The position numbers and the translations under genes were made by a program. 64,000 nucleotides of DNA, from the NCBI GenBank assembly GCA_017418975.1, contig JAFOMG010000021.1:30689-94688 (forward strand), written 5' to 3'. Positions 46,392 to 54,615 of this stretch are shown piece by piece. Source of the stretch: Sphingomonas sp. (GTDB taxonomy: Bacteria; Pseudomonadota; Alphaproteobacteria; Sphingomonadales; Sphingomonadaceae). The notes under the pieces were generated by a model. The model searched no databases and was not told the DNA's origin. It saw only the letters and a program-made list of their open reading frames with translations. Position 1 is the stretch's first letter. The number at the start of each line of letters is the position of its first letter.

Positions 46392-48214
46392 TGATAGAAC
46401 ACGCCCAAGGGCATGGTATGCTGGAAATGGTCGCCGCCGGTATGGTAGATCGTCAGCGTCGGCGGGATGCCGATGATCGTCTCGTTGAGCGCGCCGCTGC
46501 CCACCGGATAGCGAACCAGTATCTGGTTGTTGATCCCCAGTACCTGCCGGATCACGCCGACCGTCTGCGGAGTGGCGACCATCATCTCGCCGACATTGTT
46601 GAGATTGAAGCGGATGTTGAGCAGCTCGATCAGCGTCGCGCTGCGCCCGTGCGCCGCCCAGCAGATTGCATTGATCAGGCAATTATTCTGCCACAGCGCC
46701 GCGCGGCCCTGCAGCTCCTTCGTCGCCTTGCTGGTTTCGTCGCGCAGCGCTTTGCGCTGGTCCTTCGAGCCGCCCTTGCGCGCCGGGAGGAAGGTCGAAC
46801 CCGTCTTGCTGCCGAAGATCGCGTGGAAGCTCGTCTCGCCGCGCGCGCGGGCGCGCAGCTGGCGGATGAAGTCCCGCTCGGTGCGGCGCGAGTTGAATTC
46901 GGTGCGCATCGGGTCGGAAAGCAGCGCGACCGACAGCAGCCCGCCGAGCGCAGCCTTCTGCCGGCTGGTCATGTCGCTGAACTTCATCGTCTCGTCGTCG
47001 TTCAGGAAGGCGAGGATGTCGCGCGCGCGATCCTTCTTGTCCTCCTCGTCCTCGTCGCTGTCCGAGAGCTCGTCGGCCCAGTCGTCATAGTCCTTGCCGA
47101 CCTTCTTGTGCTTCTTGCCATAGTCCTTGGCGCGGTAGCCGATCATGCCCTGGGGCTGCTTGGTCGTCTCGGAAGGCGTGTCGAACGCCTCGCCGCCGCG
47201 CGACATGGTCTTGCTGCCGAACGGATAGTGGAGCCGCAGCGTCCGCGGGACGACCCGGTAGCTGTTGCGGATCATCATCAGCGCGGTGCGCACGCTGACA
47301 TTGTTGGCGCGGGCGATCTCGCCGATGTCGAACTCGCCATCGCTGGTCGACACGCGCGCGTTGCTATAGGTGATCGAGCTCGACGTGCCGCCCATGTCCT
47401 CGTCGTCGCTCGACTCCTCGACGTCCGAATCGTTGCCCGAATCCAGATCCGAATCGTCGGATTCCACCATGGCGCCGGCGCGGCCATGGATGTTGCGCTG
47501 GCCGCGCACCAGTCCGACGTCGAACAGATACCAGCCGCCGCCGCGTATCTCCTCCAGCTCGCCTTCCTGGCGGACGCCGTCGACCGTCGTCACGTCGAAC
47601 GATTCGCCGATATCGTCCTCGTCGACCGTGATGCATTGCGCCACGGCGGCCGATGGCGACGCCATGGCGGGAGCGGTCGCCGTTGCCCCGCCGGGCGATG
47701 GGTGCGCGCGCGCCGCCTGCGCGCCCATCCTGTCGGCCTCGCCCTCGAGCGCGAGATCGTCGTTCACCGGCAGGTTGCCGGCCCGCGCCGTCGGGCCGAC
47801 CCGGCCCTGTTTCTGCTGGACGATGTGCCAGGCCTCGTGCGGCAGGTGGCGTTCCTTGCCCGGGGCCAGATGGATATCCGAGCCCTGGGCATAGGCGTGC
47901 GCCTTCAGCTGCGCGGGGCGCGACGAGTTGCGATGCACGCGGACATCGTCGAGCGAGATGCCCGAGAGCGTCTCGATCCCGTGCTTGAGCCCGTCGGGCA
48001 GGCCGGTGCGGTTGGGGCCGGCGGCGGTGCGTGCCACGCCGGCGGCATGCGAGCGGGCATAATCGGCGACCGTCTCGGACGCGGTGGCCATCTGCAGGAC
48101 CGTGCCCGGTGCGCGCGGCTCGGCGCGGGGTGCGGCGGACGGCGCGCCGCGGAGCGGGCAGGATGGCCGGCCATGGGGCGATTGTCTGGGCCGGGGCTGC
48201 AGACGAGCATGCAT
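46388..48214 (-). CDS. DUF4157 (eCIS core) protein C with papain-like C-terminal domain
   Basis: This 608-residue protein starts at the ATG at 48214, with AGAGGAGG 6 nt upstream. The DUF4157 module is at about 69-169 (HEAWH 126-130, LEGEAD 156-161), close to but distinct from A and B. The middle is acidic and low-complexity (SDDSDLDSGNDSD at 252-264, DSDEDEEDKKD at 385-395) with a Lys-rich patch. The C-terminal 110 residues contain WQNNCLINAI with C512 and a late IYHTGGDHFQHTMPL (H591, H596, H599), a papain/OTU-like Cys-His order with a preceding Gln. It is the first gene of operon C-B-A, divergent from a TonB receptor. Confidence 0.78.
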   Translation of the reverse strand: MHARLQPRPRQSPHGRPSCPLRGAPSAAPRAEPRAPGTVLQMATASETVADYARSHAAGVARTAAGPNRTGLPDGLKHGIETLSGISLDDVRVHRNSSRPAQLKAHAYAQGSDIHLAPGKERHLPHEAWHIVQQKQGRVGPTARAGNLPVNDDLALEGEADRMGAQAARAHPSPGGATATAPAMASPSAAVAQCITVDEDDIGESFDVTTVDGVRQEGELEEIRGGGWYLFDVGLVRGQRNIHGRAGAMVESDDSDLDSGNDSDVEESSDDEDMGGTSSSITYSNARVSTSDGEFDIGEIARANNVSVRTALMMIRNSYRVVPRTLRLHYPFGSKTMSRGGEAFDTPSETTKQPQGMIGYRAKDYGKKHKKVGKDYDDWADELSDSDEDEEDKKDRARDILAFLNDDETMKFSDMTSRQKAALGGLLSVALLSDPMRTEFNSRRTERDFIRQLRARARGETSFHAIFGSKTGSTFLPARKGGSKDQRKALRDETSKATKELQGRAALWQNNCLINAICWAAHGRSATLIELLNIRFNLNNVGEMMVATPQTVGVIRQVLGINNQILVRYPVGSGALNETIIGIPPTLTIYHTGGDHFQHTMPLGVFYQ

Positions 48215-48326
48215 CCGCTGCCTCCTCTGCGGACCGTCTCCCCGCTCACTATGGCGCACCCGGCCGCAAAGGGGAACGCCGATTTGCTTCGTTATGGGGC
48301 TGCTCGCCGCCATCGCCGCTTGCCCC

Positions 48327-48374
48327 GAAGTTGTAACTTCACGGTCGTGCAAATGACATCGCGGCTACGCGATG
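48327..48374. promoter_or_regulatory. Inverted repeats in the divergent effector/TonB-receptor promoter
   Basis: The 239-bp gap between gene C and the TonB receptor holds GAAGTTGTAACTTC (48327-48340, 6-2-6) and CATCGCGGCTACGCGATG (48357-48374, 7-4-7, perfect). They lie 80-127 bp before the receptor start and could be operators or leader hairpins. No known regulator motif is recognised. Confidence 0.4.
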
Positions 48375-48453
48375 TTGCAACGCACAAATTCTAGCTCCCC
48401 GGCTGCCGGGCACCGTGCCCGCGCCGAAAACAAACCCTGGGGGGAACCCGCTC

Positions 48454-50799
48454 ATGCGCAAGCTTTCCATTCTGCTCGCCGGCACTTCGATGCTGCTTTC
48501 CGGTGCCGCCTTCGCGCAGGACGCGCCGGCCGGCCCGGTGCCCGCCGCCGACGACGGCGCGGACCAGAACCATATCGTGGTGATCGGCCGCGGCGAGACG
48601 CGCCAGGTCCAGCAGCTCTCGAGCAGCGACATCGCCGAGCTCGCCGCCGGCACCAGCCCCTTGAAGGCGATCGAAAAGCTGCCGAGCGTCAACTTCCAGT
48701 CGGCCGATCCCTTCGGCGCCTATGAATGGGCGACGCGCGTCTCGATCCGCAGCTTCAACCAGAACCAGCTCGGCTTCACGCTCGACGGCATACCGCTCGG
48801 CGATGCCAGCTATGGCAATGTCAACGGCCTCCACATCAGCCGCGCGATCACCAGCGAGAATATCGGCGAGGTCCGAGTGTCGCAGGGCGCCGGCTCGCTC
48901 GGCACCCAGGCGACCAACAATCTCGGCGGCACGCTGGAATTCTTCTCGCGCGATCCGTCGGACCAGTTCGGCATCCGCGCCGAGGGCACCTATGGCAGCG
49001 CGAACACCAAGCGCATCTTCGGCCGGATCGAGAGCGGCGATATCGGCGGCGGCGTGAAGGCCTATGCCTCCTATGTCTATTCGGACATGGACAAGTGGAA
49101 GGGCTGGGGCTCGCAGCGCACCAACCAGGCGAACGGCAAGATCGTCGCTCCCGTGGCCGACGATGTCCGCCTGGTCGGCACGATCAGCTACTCCGATCGC
49201 CGCGAGAACGACTATCAGGACCTGTCGCTCGGCATGCTGAAGCGGCTGGGCTATAAATGGGACAATATCTCGAACGACTATGCGCTGGCGGTGCGCGTCG
49301 CCGACGTCGCCAACAATATCGACAATGTGAACAACACCACCGGCGCGCCCGTCCCCGACGGCCTTTCGGACATCACCGGCCTGCCTCCGAGCAATCCGGC
49401 GGCGGGCAAGGTCTTCCCGGCGCCGATCGGCAGTCTGGACGATGCCTATTTCGACGCCGCCGGCCTGCGCCGCGACTGGCTGGGCTCGCTCGGCGTCGAG
49501 GGCGAGAGCGGCGGCCTGCGCTTCGCGCTCAAGGGCTATTACCACAATAATCACGGCCAGGGCCTGTGGTTCACGCCCTATGTGCCGAGCCCGGGCGGCA
49601 CCTCGCCCATCTCGATCCGCACCACCGAGTACGACATCAATCGCAAGGGCGTGTTCGGCCATACCGGCGGGAAGCTCGGCGAGCATAACGACGTGACGAT
49701 CGGCTTCTGGTACGAGCGCAACGATTTCCAGCAGGCCCGCCGCTTCTACGCCCTGTCGAGCCGCACCGCGCCGTCGCGCCGCAGCCTCGATTTCCAGGCG
49801 AACCCGTTCGCGACCCAATGGGACTATGACTATACGACGGACACCTTCCAATATTACGTCCAGGACAAGCTGACCTTCGGGGACCTGACGCTGAACCTGG
49901 GCTGGAAGGGCTTCAAGGTGAAGAATGCGGCCGATCCGAACGTGGCCGGCACGCTGGCGCGCGGCAGGATCGACGTGACCGACTGGTTCCAGCCGACCGC
50001 GGGCTTCAACTATCGCCTCGGCGCCGGGGCCGAGCTGTTCGGCGGCTTCACTCAGGTGACCCGCGCCTTCGTCGCCTCCGCCACCAGCGGTCCGTTCGCC
50101 ACAACCCAGGCCGGCTTCAACGCGCTGCTCTCGGGCTCGACCAGGCTCAAGCCCGAACAGTCGGACACCTGGGAGCTGGGCGGCCGCATGCGCTCGGGGC
50201 CGTTCACCGGCTCGCTCGCCGGCTATTATGTCAACTTCCGCAACCGCCTGCTCGGCGTCACGACCGGTGCCGGCATCGTCGGCAATCCGGTGACGCTGCA
50301 GAATGTCGGCGACGTCCGCGCCATCGGCTTCGAGGCGACGGGCGACCTTCGCCTGGGCAGCGGCTTCGGCGCGTTCGTCTCGTACAGCTATAATGACTCG
50401 ACCTATCGCGACGATGTGCGCAACGCCGGCGGCACGCTGCTCGCGGCGACCAAGGGCAAGACCGTGGTCGATGCTCCCAAGCATCTGCTCAAGGGCGAGC
50501 TGACCTACGACCATGCCGGTTTCAATGCCCGGATCGGCGCCAATTATATGAGCCGGCGCTACTTCACCTATACCAACGACCAGTCGATCGCCGGCCGCGT
50601 GCTGGTCGATGCCATGCTCGGCTACAAGTTCGACCTGGGCGGCCATGGCCTGGAGATCCAGGCCAATGCGACCAATCTGCTCGACAAGAAATATGTCTCG
50701 ACGATCGGCACGAACGGCTTCGGCAATTCGGGCGACAACCAGACGCTGATGGTCGGCGCGCCGCAGCAGTTCTTCGTGACGCTGAAGGCAGGATTCTGA
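48454..50799 (+). CDS. TonB-dependent outer membrane receptor (781 residues)
   Basis: The signal peptide ends SGAAFAQ. The plug domain (about 45-170) contains SPLKAIEKLPSVNFQSADPF, VSIRSFNQNQLGFTLDGIPL and GAGSLGTQATNNLGGTLEF. The barrel ends PQQFFVTLKAGF with the expected terminal Phe. GGGGGGAA lies before the ATG at 48454. The substrate is unknown. It is divergent from effector gene C and convergent with effector gene D, so it interrupts the DUF4157 group. A GAAA-loop terminator follows. Confidence 0.93.
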   Translation: MRKLSILLAGTSMLLSGAAFAQDAPAGPVPAADDGADQNHIVVIGRGETRQVQQLSSSDIAELAAGTSPLKAIEKLPSVNFQSADPFGAYEWATRVSIRSFNQNQLGFTLDGIPLGDASYGNVNGLHISRAITSENIGEVRVSQGAGSLGTQATNNLGGTLEFFSRDPSDQFGIRAEGTYGSANTKRIFGRIESGDIGGGVKAYASYVYSDMDKWKGWGSQRTNQANGKIVAPVADDVRLVGTISYSDRRENDYQDLSLGMLKRLGYKWDNISNDYALAVRVADVANNIDNVNNTTGAPVPDGLSDITGLPPSNPAAGKVFPAPIGSLDDAYFDAAGLRRDWLGSLGVEGESGGLRFALKGYYHNNHGQGLWFTPYVPSPGGTSPISIRTTEYDINRKGVFGHTGGKLGEHNDVTIGFWYERNDFQQARRFYALSSRTAPSRRSLDFQANPFATQWDYDYTTDTFQYYVQDKLTFGDLTLNLGWKGFKVKNAADPNVAGTLARGRIDVTDWFQPTAGFNYRLGAGAELFGGFTQVTRAFVASATSGPFATTQAGFNALLSGSTRLKPEQSDTWELGGRMRSGPFTGSLAGYYVNFRNRLLGVTTGAGIVGNPVTLQNVGDVRAIGFEATGDLRLGSGFGAFVSYSYNDSTYRDDVRNAGGTLLAATKGKTVVDAPKHLLKGELTYDHAGFNARIGANYMSRRYFTYTNDQSIAGRVLVDAMLGYKFDLGGHGLEIQANATNLLDKKYVSTIGTNGFGNSGDNQTLMVGAPQQFFVTLKAGF

Positions 50800-50839
50800 G
50801 CGTCTCTTCCCCACGGACAGCAGGGGAAGAAACGGGAAG

Positions 50840-50864
50840 GGCCGGGGCGAAAGCTCCGGCCTTT
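50840..50864 (+). terminator. Terminator after second TonB receptor
   Basis: GGCCGGGGC-GAAA-GCTCCGGCC (9 bp with one G-T pair and a GNRA loop) is followed by TTTCT. It is placed between the receptor and the convergent effector D. Confidence 0.85.
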
Positions 50865-50900
50865 CTCATGTCGCGTACCGCAGGCAGGCTGGCGACGGCG

Positions 50901-52721
50901 CTAGCCCAGCTCGGGCACATAATGGCCATTCTCGCCATCGTTGAAGAGGGCGACATAATATTTGTCGTCCTTCCTCGAATTATCGATGTCGCCGATGTCC
51001 AGGTAGCTCTGATACGCCAATGTGGTCAGGTCATAGGTGACGATCCGCACCCAGATTCCCTGCGCTTGATCCCGGTTCAGTTCCTCCACGAATTTGGTGA
51101 TCTGCTGGACATTGACCGCCATATCCACCGTCAGGCCGGCGGCGGTGGCCGCCTCGCCAAGGCGCGCCTCGGAAAAGCCATAGGAGCGCATCGTGTCCCA
51201 GAAACATTCGCCGCCGTCGCGAATGCCGGGCGTGTTGGGGCTGAACCGATGGCCGTAAAAGGCCACGACGTCCTCCACCGCTTTCGTCGACCTTGCCTTC
51301 TTCTTCGCGGACTTTCCGTCGGCACTGCTGCTGCTATCGTCCAGGGCCTTGGTGGGACCGGGGGCCTTTTCCTTCCGCTTCTTCGGGTTCGAGGCCCTGG
51401 ATTTGCGCGAATAGCTGCGTTCGCGCGCCGGAATCGCAGTGAAGGCGAAGGGCGTGGCGCCGTCCTTGGGTGCGTGATCCTCCTCTTCCTCATCCGACGA
51501 ATGGAAGATGTCTCCCCGCGTCTGGAGATAGGTCTGGTATCCCTTGGCGCTTTTGAACCTGGCGCTCGAATCGAGCGTGTTCGATCCGAGCACGCCGTGG
51601 CGGTCTTCGCCGCGGTTGGTGGATTTGGGTCCGTTGTATGTCGTGTAGGGATTGAGCTGCAGCAGCTTGCGCGCCACCAGGTGGAAAGCGGAGCCGATGC
51701 CGAGATCGGCATCGCCTTTCAGCCGCCTCAGGAACTCGTCATACAGGCTGCGATAATCCAGCATGTACCGCTTCAGCACGTCGCTGTCGTCGTCCAGGCC
51801 ATATTCCGCCTGCATCATCGCCTCGGCCTGTTCCGGCGTTATGAGCTGATCGGCGAGCTCGGCCTGCTGGCCCTTGCGCAACCGGTTCTGCAGTCGCTGC
51901 TCGAAGGCGATGAACGACAGCGAATGCGGCCCCTGGTCCTGGTGGCGGACCTTGGCGGTGGGAAGCGTGTGGGTGTGGCCAAAGGGCGTGGGCACCCGGC
52001 GGTCCCGGTTCTGGCTGGTCACGATCGCCGAGCCCAAGGTCTTGGGCGAGGCCGCCAGCAGATCGTCGAATTTCTGCGCGGCGGCCTTGTCCTTGAAGGT
52101 CGTCAGCCGGCTGCCTCTCGCCACTATTTCGAGATCGGAATAATAGACGAAGTCGCCCTCGTCATTCTGGATGTGGAGAACGGAGCGCTGCACCACCGGC
52201 GCGGCGATACCGGCCCGTTGCACCGGCTTCGCGGGCTCGGCCGGCGCGCCGCCCGTCCGCTCGGCGCGCTGGCCCATCCGGTCGGCCTCGCCCTCCAGCC
52301 CGGCATCGGCATTGATCGCGGTGCCGTTCAGATCGAACATGGGGCGCACCCGGCCCTGCTTCTGCTGCACCACATGCCATGCCTCATGGGCGAGGTGATG
52401 TTCCTGGCCGGGGGCGAGGTGGATCTCGCTGCCCTGGGTATAGGCGTGCGCTTGAAGCGTCGCGGGCCGGCTCGATCCACGATGCACGCGGACATCGTCC
52501 ATCGGCAGGCCCGACAGGGCCTCGATGCCGTTCTTCAGCCGGTTGGGCAGGCCGGTGCGATTGGCCGGGCCGATCCCGACGCTGGCGGGAAGGGCATGAT
52601 ATGGCGCGGGTGCCGCCGCGCGCTGCACGGGTGGCGTGGACGCCACGCGCCGGGGCCGGGACGCGGCCGGGCGATCGGCAATCGGCTTGCGCTTGTCGGC
52701 CTGGTACACGGCGGGTCGCAT
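50901..52721 (-). CDS. DUF4157 (eCIS core) protein D with OTU/papain-like C-terminus and basic NLS-like clusters
   Basis: This 606-residue protein has its DUF4157 module at about 54-153 (HEAWH 112-116, LEGEAD 142-147), more diverged (LAHEAWH instead of LPHEAWH). A middle region contains KVRHQDQGPHSLSF, seen in other DUF4157 proteins. Then follow an acidic patch (DEEEEDH, 410-416) and two basic clusters, NPKKRKEK (445-452) and KSAKKKAR (470-477), like a bipartite nuclear localisation signal. The last 115 residues have GGECFWDTM with C506 and a terminal GENGHYVPEL with H600, the Cys-His order of OTU/papain-like proteases. It converges on the TonB receptor. Confidence 0.76.
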   Translation of the reverse strand: MRPAVYQADKRKPIADRPAASRPRRVASTPPVQRAAAPAPYHALPASVGIGPANRTGLPNRLKNGIEALSGLPMDDVRVHRGSSRPATLQAHAYTQGSEIHLAPGQEHHLAHEAWHVVQQKQGRVRPMFDLNGTAINADAGLEGEADRMGQRAERTGGAPAEPAKPVQRAGIAAPVVQRSVLHIQNDEGDFVYYSDLEIVARGSRLTTFKDKAAAQKFDDLLAASPKTLGSAIVTSQNRDRRVPTPFGHTHTLPTAKVRHQDQGPHSLSFIAFEQRLQNRLRKGQQAELADQLITPEQAEAMMQAEYGLDDDSDVLKRYMLDYRSLYDEFLRRLKGDADLGIGSAFHLVARKLLQLNPYTTYNGPKSTNRGEDRHGVLGSNTLDSSARFKSAKGYQTYLQTRGDIFHSSDEEEEDHAPKDGATPFAFTAIPARERSYSRKSRASNPKKRKEKAPGPTKALDDSSSSADGKSAKKKARSTKAVEDVVAFYGHRFSPNTPGIRDGGECFWDTMRSYGFSEARLGEAATAAGLTVDMAVNVQQITKFVEELNRDQAQGIWVRIVTYDLTTLAYQSYLDIGDIDNSRKDDKYYVALFNDGENGHYVPELG

Positions 52722-52797
52722 CCTCGCACGGCTACCGCGCGAGCCTGCCGCCTTTCCGGCCGGCGGAAAAGCACAGAAAGCCCCGTTTCCGCGCCGC

Positions 52798-54483
52798 TCA
52801 GTTCTTCGCCGACGGCGCTACGGTGATCGAGAGCAGCTTTTGCGCGGCGGCGGCCGGCGCTCCTGCCGGCCGCGGCGCCTTGGGCGCGTCCTTGGCATAG
52901 CGCTCGCCGTAGCTGTTGCCCTGGTACCAGCGCGGCTCCTGATCGGCATCGGCAATCTCGCGCGCGATCAGATAGTTGATCTTGGCGAACTTGGCGCCGG
53001 CCTGCCAGTCGAACGGCTGACGGATATCGTCGCTCACCTTGTGGTAGTGCGTCTTCAGGAAGTCGCGGAACGCCTTCTCGCCGCCATTGGCGAAGCCGGT
53101 GACCAGGAAGATCGACGGCACCCCCGCCTTGACGAAGCTATAGTGATCCGAGCGCAGGAACAGCTGCTCCTCGGGCATCGGATCGGGAGAGAGCGTCACG
53201 CCCATCCTCGCTGCCGCGCGCGCGACGATCGGCCCGAGCGTCGAATGCTCGGCGCCGAAGGCGACGACGTCCCGGAAGTCGTAGAGCAGGATCGGCATGT
53301 CGAGATTGACGTCGGCCACCACCCTGCCGCCGCCCACCACCGGATAGCGGGCGAGGAACTCGGAGCCGATCAGCCCATCCTCCTCGGCGGTCAGCGCGAC
53401 GAACAGGATCGAGCGGCGCGGGCGCCTGCCGCTCTGGACGAAGGCGCGCGCGGCCTCGAGCATCGTCGCCACGCCCGCGGCATTGTCCATCGCGCCATTG
53501 TAGATCTTGTCCTCGCCCTCCAGTCCCGGATCGGTGCCCTCATGGTCGAGATGCGCGGAGAGCACGACATATTCATTGGCGAGCTTCGGATCGGATCCCG
53601 GCAGGATGCCGATCACATTCTCGCTCTTCTTCACCGTGACGATGCTGGTCCGTTGCAGCGTGAGCCGCGGCTTGAGCGCGAAGCTGCCCGGCGTGCCGCC
53701 CGGCGTCGCGAGCATGGCATAGAGCTGGTCGGCGCGCATCGGCGCATCCCGGAACAAGGACTCGGCGGCGGCGCCCTTCACATAGGCGCCGATCTTGAGC
53801 CCGGGATTCTCGCCCTTGGGAAAGCCGTCGGGGCTAAGCCAGTTGGTCTGCGGGTCCTGGAAATAGGTGACGGCCTGGGCCCAGGGGAAGGCGCCCTTCA
53901 GATTGTCCGGCGTGACGAGATAGATCAGGCCGAGCGCGCCGTGCCTGCCGGCTACGGCCGCCTTGTCGAGCTTGCCGGGCGCGGTGCCCGGCGGATTGCC
54001 GAGCAGCGTGACGACGAACTTGCCGGCCACGTCGATCCCCACATAGTCCGCCTCGCGGCCATGGCCGACGAACACCGCGTCGGCCGTGAGGGTCTGGGTC
54101 TCGCTTCCATAGAGCGGGCTCGGGCCGAACAGCACGTCCCCGCCGCTCGCGAACCGTTTCGCGCCGACGGTGAGCGAGGCGGGTTTCCCGGCATCGAGCA
54201 CATAGTCGGCGATGTTCACCGGCTGATACCAGCCTTGCGTTCCGCCGGGCCTGAATCCCATCGCGTCGAAGCGGCTGGAGACATAGCGCGCCGCGATCTC
54301 GAACCCCTGGGTGCCATTGTCGCGCCCGCCGAGCAGATCGTCGGCGAGGAACTCGACATGCGCGCGCACTTCATCCGGGCTGAACACCGGTTCCCCGGCC
54401 CCGGCCTGCACCTCCGCCTGCGCCCATGCCGCGGCCGGCACCAGGCCGAGCGCCAGCGCGATGAGAAACGGTCTGAAGTGCAC
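52798..54483 (-). CDS. M28-family zinc aminopeptidase/carboxypeptidase-like, secreted
   Basis: This 561-residue protein starts with GTG at 54483, with GGGGAG 6 nt upstream. The signal peptide ends AAAWAQ. A PA-type inserted domain lies at about 100-260. The M28 catalytic region is VVLSAHLDHEGTD, then YNGAMDNAAGVATMLEAARA, TAEEDGLIGSEF with the Glu-Glu pair, and LFLRSDHYSFVKAGVPSIFL with a late zinc His. All metal ligands appear intact. It is divergent from the M16 peptidase (132-bp gap), suggesting a shared role in periplasmic protein turnover. Confidence 0.92.
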   Translation of the reverse strand: MHFRPFLIALALGLVPAAAWAQAEVQAGAGEPVFSPDEVRAHVEFLADDLLGGRDNGTQGFEIAARYVSSRFDAMGFRPGGTQGWYQPVNIADYVLDAGKPASLTVGAKRFASGGDVLFGPSPLYGSETQTLTADAVFVGHGREADYVGIDVAGKFVVTLLGNPPGTAPGKLDKAAVAGRHGALGLIYLVTPDNLKGAFPWAQAVTYFQDPQTNWLSPDGFPKGENPGLKIGAYVKGAAAESLFRDAPMRADQLYAMLATPGGTPGSFALKPRLTLQRTSIVTVKKSENVIGILPGSDPKLANEYVVLSAHLDHEGTDPGLEGEDKIYNGAMDNAAGVATMLEAARAFVQSGRRPRRSILFVALTAEEDGLIGSEFLARYPVVGGGRVVADVNLDMPILLYDFRDVVAFGAEHSTLGPIVARAAARMGVTLSPDPMPEEQLFLRSDHYSFVKAGVPSIFLVTGFANGGEKAFRDFLKTHYHKVSDDIRQPFDWQAGAKFAKINYLIAREIADADQEPRWYQGNSYGERYAKDAPKAPRPAGAPAAAAQKLLSITVAPSAKN

Positions 54484-54615
54484 GGATTTCTCCCCGGAAT
54501 GGCGCAATCTTCCCCAGGCTAGAGCAAATGGATGCGGGCGCAACCGGCTTGCGGCGACCCTGCCCGGCGTTATGCTCGCCCCACCATCGTCTCTCTCTCT
54601 CGGGGTAACAGCAAC

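Noticed and set aside
42841-52721. A complete contractile injection system
   Set aside because: No sheath, tube, baseplate, spike or AAA-ATPase gene is present in the window; only DUF4157 cargo-type genes are.
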